Assembly (NCBI RefSeq): GCF_900129665.1
Contig: NZ_FQWL01000001.1
Span: 558,001-622,000 of the forward strand
Source: Flagellimonas flava
GTDB taxonomy: Bacteria; Bacteroidota; Bacteroidia; Flavobacteriales; Flavobacteriaceae
Direction: 5' to 3'
Length of the DNA: 64,000 nucleotides
The notes under the pieces were generated by a model. It was not told where the DNA came from, searched no databases, and was given only the letters and a program-made list of their open reading frames with translations. The position numbers and the translations under genes are program-made. Of this stretch, positions 40,491 through 49,244 are shown piece after piece. Numbering within the stretch: position 1 is the first letter of the stretch; the number at the start of each line of letters is the position of its first letter.

Positions 40491-40517
40491 AAAACCACCT
40501 GAGAGGGTGGTTTTTTT
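40491..40517. terminator. Bidirectional terminator between the response regulator and gntK
   Basis: Stem AAAACCACC (40491-40499) / GGTGGTTTT (40506-40514) with a 6-base loop, then further T to 40517. The A run on the left gives the matching T run on the minus strand, so it can end both converging transcripts. Confidence 0.85.
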
Positions 40518-40519
40518 GT

Positions 40520-41014
40520 TTAGCCCAATTGCCGCAACACTGAGCTGACAATTTCTTCCGGTGTTAGCTCAATCGAAACGATTATGGCATCTTTAGGAGG
40601 CTCCAAAGTGTCAAATTGGGATTGAAGTAATGCAGCGGTCATAAAATGCCCCTTTCTAGCTTTCAATCTTGAGGTGATTAAATCAAATGAACCGTCTAGG
40701 TGTACAAATTGAAGTGTAGTGCCCATTTGCTTACTTAGGAGGTCCCGATAACTTTCTTTTAATGCGGAACAAGCTATAATGGCCCCGGTGGATTTATGCT
40801 CTAATGCTAACTGATTTAATCGCTCCAACCAGCCTTTCCTGTCCTCATCGTTCAGCGGGTTACCCGCACTCATTTTTTGTACATTTTCTTCAGGATGATA
40901 GTCATCCCCATCAAAAAAAGGAAAATCTAGGCGTTCGGATAACTTTGTGCCAATGGTGGATTTTCCCGTGCCTGAAACCCCCATGATTATGAGCACCGTA
41001 GGTTGTTTATTCAT
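40520..41014 (-). CDS. gntK: Gluconokinase
   Basis: 164 residues: P-loop MGVSGTGKSTIGTKL, the signature FFDGDDYHPEENVQKMSAGNPL-type region (D-G-D-D-Y-H-P) and IIACSALKESYRD. It phosphorylates gluconate to 6-phosphogluconate. The GntP permease of this window is 14 kb away on a different unit, so the two need not be linked. It overlaps miaA by 8 bases at the end of the minus-strand run. Confidence 0.93.
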   Translation of the reverse strand: MNKQPTVLIIMGVSGTGKSTIGTKLSERLDFPFFDGDDYHPEENVQKMSAGNPLNDEDRKGWLERLNQLALEHKSTGAIIACSALKESYRDLLSKQMGTTLQFVHLDGSFDLITSRLKARKGHFMTAALLQSQFDTLEPPKDAIIVSIELTPEEIVSSVLRQLG

Positions 41015-41927
41015 GGTTTGATACTAATTTTTGATTGATCCTGTCCATGACACTGTTGGATTCTATGTCAGAATCAACCCAAATAATCTCTTCATTTTTT
41101 CTTAACCAAGTGAGCTGTCTTTTGGCAAACCTACGTGTATTCTTTTTAATTTCGGAAATCGCAAAGTCCAGCGTAAAATCCCCATCAAAATAGGAAAACA
41201 GCTCTTTGTAACCAACAGTTTGTAGCGCATTAAGGTTTCGGAAAGGATATAACTTTTTGGCCTCATCTAATAATCCTGATTCCATCATAAGGTCCACTCG
41301 TTGATTGATTCGGTCATAAATGATTTCCCTGTCCGCCTGAATACCGATGTATAGAGACTTGAACTTCTTTTTTTTCTTTTTCTGATTAAGGAAAGAAGAA
41401 TAGGGCCACCCGGAGGCGTGATAAATCTCTAAAGCCCGTATAAGCCGATGTGGATTATGGACATCCACCATTTCATGGTATTTAGGGTCAACTTTGTATA
41501 GCTCTTTTTGTAGACTCTCCAACCCTTTTTCAGATAACTTTTTATTCAGTAATTCCCTTATTTTTGGGTCGACCTCGGGAAATTCATCCAATCCATGGAT
41601 TATGGCATCTACATAAAGACCGCTACCCCCAACCATGATTACTTGGTCATAATTTTTGAAGAGTTCTTGAAGCTTCTTATCTGCATCACGCTCAAAATCA
41701 CCCACTGAATAGGCATCCTGAATACTTTTATGTTGGATAAAGTGATGTGGGACTGTTTGCAACTCTTCAGCTGAGGGAACAGCGGTTCCAATTTCCATTT
41801 CTTTAAAAAATTGGCGTGAATCCGCTGAAATGATTTCGGTTCCCAACTGCTTTGCAATGGTAATTGCCAATTCGGTCTTTCCAATGGCTGTTGGCCCTAC
41901 AACCGCGATTACCGTCTTTGGTTTCAT
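41007..41927 (-). CDS. miaA: tRNA dimethylallyltransferase MiaA
   Basis: 306 residues: P-loop VVGPTAIGKTELAI, the D-S-R-Q motif ISADSRQFFKEMEIGTA, and HHFIQHKSIQDAYSVGDFE, with the tRNA-binding region NPHRLIRALEIYHASG and KNTRRFAKRQLTWLRK. It adds a dimethylallyl group to N6 of A37 in tRNAs that read codons starting with U. Overlaps the K+ channel gene by 4 bases and gntK by 8. Confidence 0.96.
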   Translation of the reverse strand: MKPKTVIAVVGPTAIGKTELAITIAKQLGTEIISADSRQFFKEMEIGTAVPSAEELQTVPHHFIQHKSIQDAYSVGDFERDADKKLQELFKNYDQVIMVGGSGLYVDAIIHGLDEFPEVDPKIRELLNKKLSEKGLESLQKELYKVDPKYHEMVDVHNPHRLIRALEIYHASGWPYSSFLNQKKKKKKFKSLYIGIQADREIIYDRINQRVDLMMESGLLDEAKKLYPFRNLNALQTVGYKELFSYFDGDFTLDFAISEIKKNTRRFAKRQLTWLRKNEEIIWVDSDIESNSVMDRINQKLVSNHE

Positions 41928-42763
41928 AGCAGTTCCCCGCAGTTATAGCAATTCTTGGCATCGTCCCTATGCCCTTCACTACCACAACTTGGACAGGCTT
42001 GGGTATTCATGTGCACAATGCTATTCCCTTTCAGACCTTTTTTATGTCTTGAGAATTCAACGGTTACAATCCCAGTGGGGACCGCAATTATTCCGTAACC
42101 TAGAATCATGATAACGGTGGCAAGAAACTGACCCAGATTGGTCTGGGGTGCAATATCCCCATAACCAACGGTGGTCAGTGTGACGATGGTCCAGTAGATA
42201 CTTCTTGGAATACTGGTAAAACCGGCCTCATCGCTTTCAATGAGGTACATTATGGTCCCCATAATCACAGAAAGAATGAGCACAACATAAATGAATACTG
42301 CAATTTTAGCCCTACTGGCCTTTAAGGCAGCTTTAAGCTGTGAGGCTTCGCCCATAAACTTTACCAACTTTAGAATTCTAAAAATTCGGAGAAGACGAAA
42401 AGCCCTTACAGCCAGCAATACTTGAGAGCCCGCCAAGAGATAAGAAAGGTAAAGTGGTATGGTGGAAACAAAATCGATGATGCCATAAAAGCTGAAAACA
42501 TACTTCCAAGGCTTCCGAATACTAATGAGCCGAGCAATATATTCCAGTGTAAAAAAGATGGTTATGACCCATTCCAAGGTCAACAGGATTGTGTGGTAAT
42601 GTTGGTCAACTTCTTTGACGCTTTCCAACATCACGAGAACCACACTGAGCACTATTAAGATGACTAGAACAATGTCAAAAAGCTTTCCAAGCGGGGTATC
42701 CGCCTCATAGATGATCTCGTGCAGGGCATTTTTCCAACCGGAATGTACTTTCTGTGCTTTCAA
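41924..42763 (-). CDS. Voltage-gated-type potassium channel with C-terminal zinc ribbon
   Basis: 279 residues, six membrane segments plus a pore loop. S4 carries positive charges at every third position (R120, R123, R126, R129, K132, K135); the selectivity filter is TVGYGD at 198-203. After S6 a short linker leads to a zinc-ribbon-like tail with C257-PS-C260 and C272-YN-C275. Probably a tetrameric K+ channel in the inner membrane. The zinc ribbon is unusual as a channel tail. Overlaps the exonuclease gene (ATGA) and miaA by 4 bases each. Confidence 0.92.
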   Translation of the reverse strand: MKAQKVHSGWKNALHEIIYEADTPLGKLFDIVLVILIVLSVVLVMLESVKEVDQHYHTILLTLEWVITIFFTLEYIARLISIRKPWKYVFSFYGIIDFVSTIPLYLSYLLAGSQVLLAVRAFRLLRIFRILKLVKFMGEASQLKAALKASRAKIAVFIYVVLILSVIMGTIMYLIESDEAGFTSIPRSIYWTIVTLTTVGYGDIAPQTNLGQFLATVIMILGYGIIAVPTGIVTVEFSRHKKGLKGNSIVHMNTQACPSCGSEGHRDDAKNCYNCGELL

Positions 42764-44118
42764 GAAGTGGTTGTTAACTCCAGAACCTTGAGATTGTTGT
42801 TTTTTCTCAAGAACGATTCCACAATAAATGTAGTATTCTCGTCGCTGTTCATTGGGGTTATAATCGATTCTAATATATGAATATTATTTATTTGATGGTT
42901 GAGTTCCACATACCCAAACCCTTGAAGCCCCCCATTTTTAACGAGGACAAAACTACGTTCTCCAATTTCGCGACCCTTGTCGACCAGCACTACAGTTTTA
43001 CCGGAAATGCTATACTTTTCCAAAGCGGTAGTTACTTTGGTGTTGTATACGTCTACGTCATCAATGTCTGTAAAATCGGCACTGCCATTTTGTACATGGT
43101 GCGTTGCTGAGTCCAGACCCAAGGCAGATGGGGCCAGCTCAAATTCTTCACTTATCCTGCCCAAAAAACTTTGAGCGGAAGGAACCCCATTGAACGCAAT
43201 GTGCTGTTCTTTTTGGTACTTGTGCTTTGTAATTTCAATGGTGATGTGAGCTGTTCCGTTTTTATGAAAATTGACAACGTGGGAAAAAAGCTTGTTTTTT
43301 GCAATATGGTTGTGTCTAGGCCTGTTCTTTTTAAGTTCTTGATACTCCTTTAAGATGGCCACCAATTCGCTTCCAGTTCGGTCAAAAGAAACCTTTTTGG
43401 TCTCCTTTTGAAGCTTACGGGCCAACTGCCCCACGTTTGTAAAATGTTGATTGACTCTTTTTTTTGCATTTTTGGTTTTTCCCAAAAAGATGATTTCCCC
43501 ATCTTTATCGTGCATGTAATAGACGCCGGTTTCCGATGGGAGTCCGGAAACAATATCTAGTTGGGTAGGGGAGAGCTCCCCTTGCGATTCTTCTCGAATT
43601 ACCTCTGTGACTATGGTTTTTCCCGAATCCTTGTCCAGCAACATTTTAAAAAGCTTCAGGGTGGCAATGGCATCTCCATTGGCCCTATGTCGGTCGCTCA
43701 TGGGAATGCCCAAGGATCGGACCAATTTTCCCAAGCTGTGTGATTCGGCATCTGGGAGTAATTTTTTTGATAGGTCTACGGTACAAAGTGTCTTACGCTG
43801 AAAATCATATCCCAATCTTCTGAATTCTGTCCGGAGTATCCTGTAGTCGAACTGGGCGTTATGTGCCACGATTACGGCACCTTCAGTGATTTCTACGATA
43901 CGTTTTGCGACTTCGTGGAATTTTGGCGCTGAGCGTAACATTTTGGCATTGATACCGGTAAGTTTGGTCACGAAGGGCTGAATCTCGCGTTCCGGATTCA
44001 CTAGGCTCATGAACTTGTCCACAACCTGATGTCCATCAAAACGGTGGATGGCAATTTCCATAATGCCTTCCTCATTGTATTTGCCTCCTGTGCTTTCAAT
44101 GTCTAGAATGGCGTACAT
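42760..44118 (-). CDS. DEDDh exonuclease fused to a GIY-YIG nuclease domain
   Basis: 452 residues. The N-terminal DnaQ-like 3'-5' exonuclease has D6/E8 (ILDIESTGG), D91 (AHNAQFDYRIL), H144 and D149 (HRANGDAIATL). From about 190 a UvrC/Cho-like GIY-YIG domain begins (GVYYMHDKDGEIIFLG, then KTKNAKKRVNQHF), followed by about 220 residues with no clear motif. Such fusions are known and may act in excision repair or structure processing. Neither nuclease has been tested here. Sits between the YggS and K+ channel genes. Confidence 0.88.
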   Translation of the reverse strand: MYAILDIESTGGKYNEEGIMEIAIHRFDGHQVVDKFMSLVNPEREIQPFVTKLTGINAKMLRSAPKFHEVAKRIVEITEGAVIVAHNAQFDYRILRTEFRRLGYDFQRKTLCTVDLSKKLLPDAESHSLGKLVRSLGIPMSDRHRANGDAIATLKLFKMLLDKDSGKTIVTEVIREESQGELSPTQLDIVSGLPSETGVYYMHDKDGEIIFLGKTKNAKKRVNQHFTNVGQLARKLQKETKKVSFDRTGSELVAILKEYQELKKNRPRHNHIAKNKLFSHVVNFHKNGTAHITIEITKHKYQKEQHIAFNGVPSAQSFLGRISEEFELAPSALGLDSATHHVQNGSADFTDIDDVDVYNTKVTTALEKYSISGKTVVLVDKGREIGERSFVLVKNGGLQGFGYVELNHQINNIHILESIITPMNSDENTTFIVESFLRKNNNLKVLELTTTS

Positions 44119-44136
44119 GAATCGCTGGAAAAAGAA

Positions 44137-44796
44137 TTAATGATAGTTACGTGCTCCAAAGATACTACTTCCTATGCGCACCATTGTGCTGCCTTCCTCT
44201 ATGGCAATGGTATAATCCCCGCTCATTCCCATAGAAAGTTCACTGATTTTGGGCAATTTTAGTTGTACTTGGTCAAATACATTTTTGAGGTGGGCGAACT
44301 CCTTTCTCACTTGTTCTGCATCTTCCGTAAAGGTGGCCATGCCCATGAGGCCCACAACTTCAACATGCCTTAATTCTTGGAAAGCCTCTGAATCCAAAAT
44401 TTCAGCAAGTTCCTTTTCATCAAGTCCAAATTTTGTGCTTTCCTCGGCAATATGCATCTGGAGCAGACATCGTATGGTCCTATTATGTTTTTTGGCCTGT
44501 TTGTTTATTTCAGTTAACAACCGGAAGCTGTCCACGCCATGCACCAGTGAAACGAACTCAGCCATATACTTCACCTTGTTACGTTGCACATGTCCAATCA
44601 TATGCCACTCAATATCTTTAGGTAAAACCTCCCATTTATGGGTCATTTCTTGGATTTTGTTCTCTCCAAAGATGCGCTGCCCGGCTTCATAGGCTTCCAA
44701 AACCGTTTCAATAGGTTTTGTTTTGGAAACGGCAACCAAGGTAACTTCTTCGGGAATTCCGCCCTTTATTTTTTTGAGATTTTCTGAAATCGACAT
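44137..44796 (-). CDS. YggS/PLPBP-family pyridoxal phosphate homeostasis protein
   Basis: 219 residues from the ATG at 44796 (MSISENLKKIKGG, the usual family start); an in-frame ATG at 44811 adds five residues and overlaps the previous gene. The PLP lysine lies in VTLVAVSKTKPIE, and IFGENKIQEM, EWHMIGHVQRNKVKYM and LSMGMSGDY-type C-terminal motifs are present. The family binds PLP without known catalysis and balances vitamin B6 and amino acid pools. Confidence 0.93.
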   Translation of the reverse strand: MSISENLKKIKGGIPEEVTLVAVSKTKPIETVLEAYEAGQRIFGENKIQEMTHKWEVLPKDIEWHMIGHVQRNKVKYMAEFVSLVHGVDSFRLLTEINKQAKKHNRTIRCLLQMHIAEESTKFGLDEKELAEILDSEAFQELRHVEVVGLMGMATFTEDAEQVRKEFAHLKNVFDQVQLKLPKISELSMGMSGDYTIAIEEGSTMVRIGSSIFGARNYH

Positions 44797-44800
44797 CGTG

Positions 44801-46036
44801 CTAAAATTCATAAATGGTCAACCCGCTTCGTAACTTGGGTTCAATATAGGTGCTTTTTGGGGGCATTACCAAACCGGCATCAGCAATGGCCTTTATTTCC
44901 GTAATGGTAATGGGGACCAAGCTGAAGCCCACTGCGAACTCGCCCTTGTCAATGCTCTCCTTCATGCGAATTAGGTTATGTTTCCCAAAACCATAAGAAA
45001 TACGCTTATCATTCCTAAGGTCATGTATTCCCAAAATGGGTTCTAAAATGGTTTGGTACAGAATGTGCGTGTCCAATTCGCTCAAGGCATCCGTAAATTG
45101 GTAAACGGTTTTTCGCAGGTAGAGCGAATAGAACTCACCATCCAGATACATACTAAAATGGTGTTTTTGTGTTGGCTTGTATAGCCCCTCTTCTTTTTTT
45201 TCTATTCTGAAAAACTCATCGAGCTGAATCAAAAATTCATTCTTACTGAATCCATTGAGATCCTTTACCATTCGGTTGAACTCGTAAATTTTTATTTCTG
45301 ATTCGGGTATGAGGTAGGCCATAAAAAAATTATAGGCTTCCTCTCCGGTATGTTTGGGATTTAAAGATTTTTTTTTGTTCGCAAGCAGATTGGAGGAAGC
45401 ACTTCTGTGATGTCCATCCGCAATATAAAGTGCCTCTTTGGTCATAAAGATGGTTTGCAACTCTTTTACAACTGCTGGACCCTCAATTTTCCAAAGTTTG
45501 TGCCCCACTTTGTCGGTAGTGGTGAAATGATACTCGGGATCGCGATTCATTTCCCGTTCCAAAATTGAACTTACGGAGGGATCATCCTCATAGGTCATCA
45601 GCACAGGTTCGGCGTTAAACCCCACCGTATCAAGATAATTGGCGAAAAGTTGTTCCCGCCTTTGGATGGTGTCCTCATGTTTTTTGATAATATCCTCTTG
45701 ATAATCCTGAACACTGCATGCGCAAAAAAAACCACGGGTCTTAAAACTTCCTTTTCCAATTTGATAAAGATAGAAGCAAGGTTTTCCGTCTTTTTGAAAA
45801 ATATTGTCCTCCAAAAACTCGAGATAGCGATTGTGCACCAGCTTAAACCGTTCTTTTCCCGAGATATTTTTTTCAAACTTGAATCCCGGGTTGATGATGT
45901 GCAAAAAGGAAAAAGGGTTGTATCTCAAAACCGATTTCAACTCATCCTTTGTGTATTCCTCATAAGAACGTGAAGCTACAAAGGATGCTTTGTCACTAGC
46001 TGGTCTAATTGCCTTGAAAGGTTGGATTTGTGCCAT
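44801..46036 (-). CDS. DUF1015-family protein
   Basis: 411 residues, cytosolic. Opens with QIQPFKAIRPASDKASFVAS and includes YLYQIGKG, the H-H-R-S motif in LYIADGHHRSASSNLLANKK and YGFGKHNLIRMKES, all typical of DUF1015. Function unknown; members often lie beside serine-pathway genes such as serA/serC, but here the neighbours are YggS and a 3-hydroxyacyl-CoA dehydrogenase. Gap of 3 bases to the upstream gene. Confidence 0.9.
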   Translation of the reverse strand: MAQIQPFKAIRPASDKASFVASRSYEEYTKDELKSVLRYNPFSFLHIINPGFKFEKNISGKERFKLVHNRYLEFLEDNIFQKDGKPCFYLYQIGKGSFKTRGFFCACSVQDYQEDIIKKHEDTIQRREQLFANYLDTVGFNAEPVLMTYEDDPSVSSILEREMNRDPEYHFTTTDKVGHKLWKIEGPAVVKELQTIFMTKEALYIADGHHRSASSNLLANKKKSLNPKHTGEEAYNFFMAYLIPESEIKIYEFNRMVKDLNGFSKNEFLIQLDEFFRIEKKEEGLYKPTQKHHFSMYLDGEFYSLYLRKTVYQFTDALSELDTHILYQTILEPILGIHDLRNDKRISYGFGKHNLIRMKESIDKGEFAVGFSLVPITITEIKAIADAGLVMPPKSTYIEPKLRSGLTIYEF

Positions 46037-46039
46037 TCG

Positions 46040-46927
46040 CTATTGGAATTGGGACGACACTTTATCGGCTTTTCTGGACTCCGAATAATCGTAAAACCCT
46101 TCACCTGACTTTATCCCAAGCTTACCTGCCATTACCATATTTACCAAAAGGGGGCAGGGTGCGTATTTAGGATTTTTAAAACCGTTGTACATTACATTCA
46201 AAATGGATAGGCATACATCCAGTCCAATAAAATCAGCAAGTTGAAGCGGGCCCATGGGGTGCGCCATCCCGAGCTTCATTACCGTATCTATCTCTTGAAC
46301 TCCAGCTACACCATTGTACAAGGTCTCAATAGCTTCGTTGATCATAGGCATTAGAATCCTATTGGCTACAAAACCCGGGTAGTCATTTACCTCGGTCGGC
46401 GTTTTTCCCAATTGCTTGGAAAGCTCCATGATGGTTTGCGTAACCTCATCAGAAGTACTGTACCCCCGTATAATCTCCACCAACCTCATAATTGGAACCG
46501 GATTCATAAAATGCATTCCGATTACTTTTTCTGGTCGGTTTGTGACCGCTGCGATTTGCGTAATGGATATGGAAGAGGTGTTTGTGGCCAAAATAGTCTC
46601 ATCGTCACATACTTCATCCAGCTTTTTAAAAATCCCCAATTTGATATCGAGATTCTCAGTGGCCGCTTCCACCACAAGACCTGTATTCGCCACTCCTTTA
46701 ACTAAATCGGTAAACCCGGTAATGTTTCCCAGTGTGTTTTGCTTGTCCTGCTCAGCAATGATTTCCTTGGCAATCATTCTATCCAGATTCTTGCCAATTG
46801 TGGCGATTCCTTTGTCCAAGGAAGCTGGTGCGATGTCTATAAGGTTTACCTTGAATCCTTTTTGGGCAAAGACATGGGCAATTCCGTTGCCCATGGTACC
46901 CGCTCCTATAACTGCAATGGTATTCAT
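46040..46927 (-). CDS. 3-hydroxyacyl-CoA (3-hydroxybutyryl-CoA) dehydrogenase
   Basis: 295 residues, the length of single-function 3-hydroxybutyryl-CoA dehydrogenases. N-terminal NAD motif IAVIGAGTMGNGIAHVFA, catalytic His-Glu region VIGMHFMNPVPIMRLVEIIRG, the N in ATNTSSISITQIA, and the C-terminal dimerisation domain starting at DYPGFVANRILMPM. It oxidises (S)-3-hydroxyacyl-CoA. Part of the minus-strand run; 55 bases separate it from the oxidoreductase upstream. Confidence 0.93.
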   Translation of the reverse strand: MNTIAVIGAGTMGNGIAHVFAQKGFKVNLIDIAPASLDKGIATIGKNLDRMIAKEIIAEQDKQNTLGNITGFTDLVKGVANTGLVVEAATENLDIKLGIFKKLDEVCDDETILATNTSSISITQIAAVTNRPEKVIGMHFMNPVPIMRLVEIIRGYSTSDEVTQTIMELSKQLGKTPTEVNDYPGFVANRILMPMINEAIETLYNGVAGVQEIDTVMKLGMAHPMGPLQLADFIGLDVCLSILNVMYNGFKNPKYAPCPLLVNMVMAGKLGIKSGEGFYDYSESRKADKVSSQFQ

Positions 46928-46982
46928 TTAATATTGAAAGTTTATCGATACCGCTTTGTTGAAATGGCGATAATCGGATAGT

Positions 46983-47942
46983 TTAAAACGATGCTATAAT
47001 TTGAAGGGCGACCCTAAGTGCTTTGGTACCCTGCTCCAAAGTAACCACAGGCTCCGTGTTGTTGTTGATGGCCTCGGCAAACGTCTCAAGTTCATCCAAA
47101 ATGGCATTGTTGGCATGGACATCCGGATTTTCAAAATAAATCCGCTTTTTCTCCCCTTCGGCATTTTGTAAGATCATATCAAAATCTCCAGGTTTTTCTG
47201 GAGCGTCCTGCATTTTTACCACCTCTACCTTTTTTTCCAGGAAATCTACGGAGATGTACGCATCCCTTTGGAAAAATCTAGATTTCCTCATGTTCTTGAG
47301 GGAAATTCTACTTGAGGTCAAATTGGCGACACAACCATTTTCAAACTCGATTCTTGCGTTGGCGATATCTGGTGACTGGCTGATTACAGAAACCCCACTT
47401 GCATTGATTTGCTTCACATCGGAATCCACGACGCTCAAAATTGCATCGATATCGTGAATCATCAAATCCAAAACTACGGGAACATCTGTGCCCCTTGGAT
47501 TGAATTCAGCCAACCGGTGGGTCTCAATGAACATGGGGGTGTCTATCTTATCTTTTACGGAAAGGAATGCCGGATTGAATCGCTCGACATGCCCAACCTG
47601 ACCTTTCACCCCCTGATCTGCTACTAACCGTAGTAAATCTTCCGCCTCGGCTAAGGTATTGGTAATGGGCTTTTCAATAAAAATGTGCTTTCCTTTTTTA
47701 ACGGCCTTTTTGGCGCAATCAAAATGGGAAAGAGTAGGGGTTACAATGTCCACCACGTCAACGGCATCTATTAGGGCGTTGATGTTTTCAAAGTAGGTAT
47801 ATCCAAATTCATCGGACACTTTTTTGGCATTGATCTCATCTGGATCATAGAATCCAACAAGTTCATAGTAGTTCGATTCGTTTAAGAGCCTTAGGTGAAT
47901 TTTACCTAAATGTCCTGCACCCAGGACACCAACTTTTAGCAT
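46983..47942 (-). CDS. Gfo/Idh/MocA-family oxidoreductase
   Basis: 319 residues: Rossmann start VGVLGAGHLGKIHLRLL, the family motif GKHIFIEKPITNT with the catalytic EKP, and the H-D-I-D motif in DLMIHDIDAILSVV. Members reduce or oxidise sugars or related compounds with NAD(P); substrate unknown. Diverges from pcm across 77 bases; first gene of the run down to gntK. Confidence 0.92.
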   Translation of the reverse strand: MLKVGVLGAGHLGKIHLRLLNESNYYELVGFYDPDEINAKKVSDEFGYTYFENINALIDAVDVVDIVTPTLSHFDCAKKAVKKGKHIFIEKPITNTLAEAEDLLRLVADQGVKGQVGHVERFNPAFLSVKDKIDTPMFIETHRLAEFNPRGTDVPVVLDLMIHDIDAILSVVDSDVKQINASGVSVISQSPDIANARIEFENGCVANLTSSRISLKNMRKSRFFQRDAYISVDFLEKKVEVVKMQDAPEKPGDFDMILQNAEGEKKRIYFENPDVHANNAILDELETFAEAINNNTEPVVTLEQGTKALRVALQIIASF

Positions 47943-47956
47943 ACCTCTGTTTTTGT

Positions 47957-47964
47957 CAAAAATA
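47957..47964 (-). promoter_or_regulatory. Predicted minus-7 box of the Gfo/Idh/MocA gene
   Basis: TATTTTTG on the minus strand (47964-47957) matches TAnnTTTG, 14 bases before the ATG at 47942. No clear minus-33 element. Confidence 0.35.
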
Positions 47965-48019
47965 AGGATATCGAATCAGTCTTCCATAAAAATAAGAGGC
48001 AACCACCTATAATTTTCGC

Positions 48020-48697
48020 ATGGAACTTTTTAAATTCGTGTACCAGACCAAAAGAATGAAAGATACGCTAAAACATAAGGGTATGCGGAACCAACTTGCC
48101 CAAATATTGGAGGGCAAGGGAATTAGTGATACCAAGGTTTTGGAAGCCATAAAGACTATACCAAGACATCTGTTCTTGGACAGTGGTTTTGAGGATCATG
48201 CTTATCAGGACAAAGCATTCCCCATAGGTGCTGAACAGACCATATCCCAACCTTATACAGTTGCTTTCCAAACAGAGCTGCTCCAAATAAAACCCAATGA
48301 TTCTATCTTGGAGATTGGAACCGGAAGCGGATACCAGACAGCTGTTTTACTGCATTTGCGGGCCAAAGTGTATACCATAGAACGCCAGCAAGAACTCTTT
48401 AAGAAAACCCAATTGTTTTTTCGAAAAATGCACTACAGACCAAAAAAGGTGATTTTCGGAGATGGTTATAAAGGACTCCCTGAGGAAGCTCCTTTTGACG
48501 GTATCATCGTCACGGCAGGTGCACCTATGGTACCAAAAGCACTATTGTCCCAATTGAAAGTAGGCGGTAGGCTTGTAATTCCTGTCGGCACTGAGGAGCA
48601 AACGATGACCCTTTTTACCAGAAAATCGGAAAAAGAATTTGAGAAACAGGAATTGGGAGCTTTCCGTTTTGTTCCCTTGTTGGAGAACAAGAACTAG
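48020..48697 (+). CDS. pcm: Protein-L-isoaspartate O-methyltransferase
   Basis: 225 residues, or 213 from the ATG at 48056 (MKDTLKHKGMRNQLAQ), the more usual start for the family. Motif I is ILEIGTGSGYQTAVLLHL, with DKAFPIGAEQTISQPYTVA before it and IIVTAGAPMVPKALL after. It methylates isoaspartyl residues to start protein repair. A near-consensus minus-7 box (TAATTTTC, 48010-48017) ends just before the first ATG. Converges with smpB, whose stop is 4 bases away. Confidence 0.94.
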   Translation: MELFKFVYQTKRMKDTLKHKGMRNQLAQILEGKGISDTKVLEAIKTIPRHLFLDSGFEDHAYQDKAFPIGAEQTISQPYTVAFQTELLQIKPNDSILEIGTGSGYQTAVLLHLRAKVYTIERQQELFKKTQLFFRKMHYRPKKVIFGDGYKGLPEEAPFDGIIVTAGAPMVPKALLSQLKVGGRLVIPVGTEEQTMTLFTRKSEKEFEKQELGAFRFVPLLENKN

Positions 48698-48701
48698 TCA
48701 A

Positions 48702-49163
48702 TTATTGGTTGAAGTCTTTTTTTATTCGGGATAGGTTGCGCTTATTGTCACGATCCTTAATGGTCTCCCGCTTATCATATAGTTTTTTACCCTTGGCCAA
48801 TCCAATGTTTACTTTGGCAAGTCCTCTTTCATTAATAAAAAGGTTTAGAGGGATAATGGTAAGCCCACTGGTGGTAACTTCTTTACGCAGTTTTTTAAGT
48901 TCGCGTTTGTTCAAGAGCAATTTCCGCTCCGCCTTTGGTTTATGGTTATAGTATCCACCATGACTATATTCATCAACTTGCATATTGATGACAAAAAGTT
49001 CTCCGCGCTCATTGAACTCGCAAAAACTTTGGGAAATAGAGGCCTTGCCCAAACGTATGGACTTGATTTCGGTTCCACCGAGCACGATTCCGGCCATATA
49101 GGTGTCCAGAATCTCATAATCAAAGCGGGCTCTCTTGTTTTTTATGTTGATGTTTTTCTGCAT
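48702..49163 (-). CDS. smpB: SsrA-binding protein SmpB
   Basis: 153 residues from the ATG at 49163 ([18 protein letters not shown]); an ATG three codons earlier is in frame. Typical segments: [42 protein letters not shown] and the basic tail [14 protein letters not shown]. SmpB delivers tmRNA to stalled ribosomes. The tmRNA gene is not in this window. Confidence 0.96.
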   Translation of the reverse strand: MQKNINIKNKRARFDYEILDTYMAGIVLGGTEIKSIRLGKASISQSFCEFNERGELFVINMQVDEYSHGGYYNHKPKAERKLLLNKRELKKLRKEVTTSGLTIIPLNLFINERGLAKVNIGLAKGKKLYDKRETIKDRDNKRNLSRIKKDFNQ

Positions 49164-49244
49164 TGACCACAAAAATAGAAACTCTTTCCAAGGAAAGTTG
49201 TAATGTTACCATGGATTTTACGATTACCTATAAAACCTAAACCC

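Noticed and set aside
46416-46931. 171-residue plus-strand ORF opposite the 3-hydroxyacyl-CoA dehydrogenase gene
   Set aside because: Shadow of a conserved coding frame; its apparent hydrophobic pattern comes from the complementary strand.
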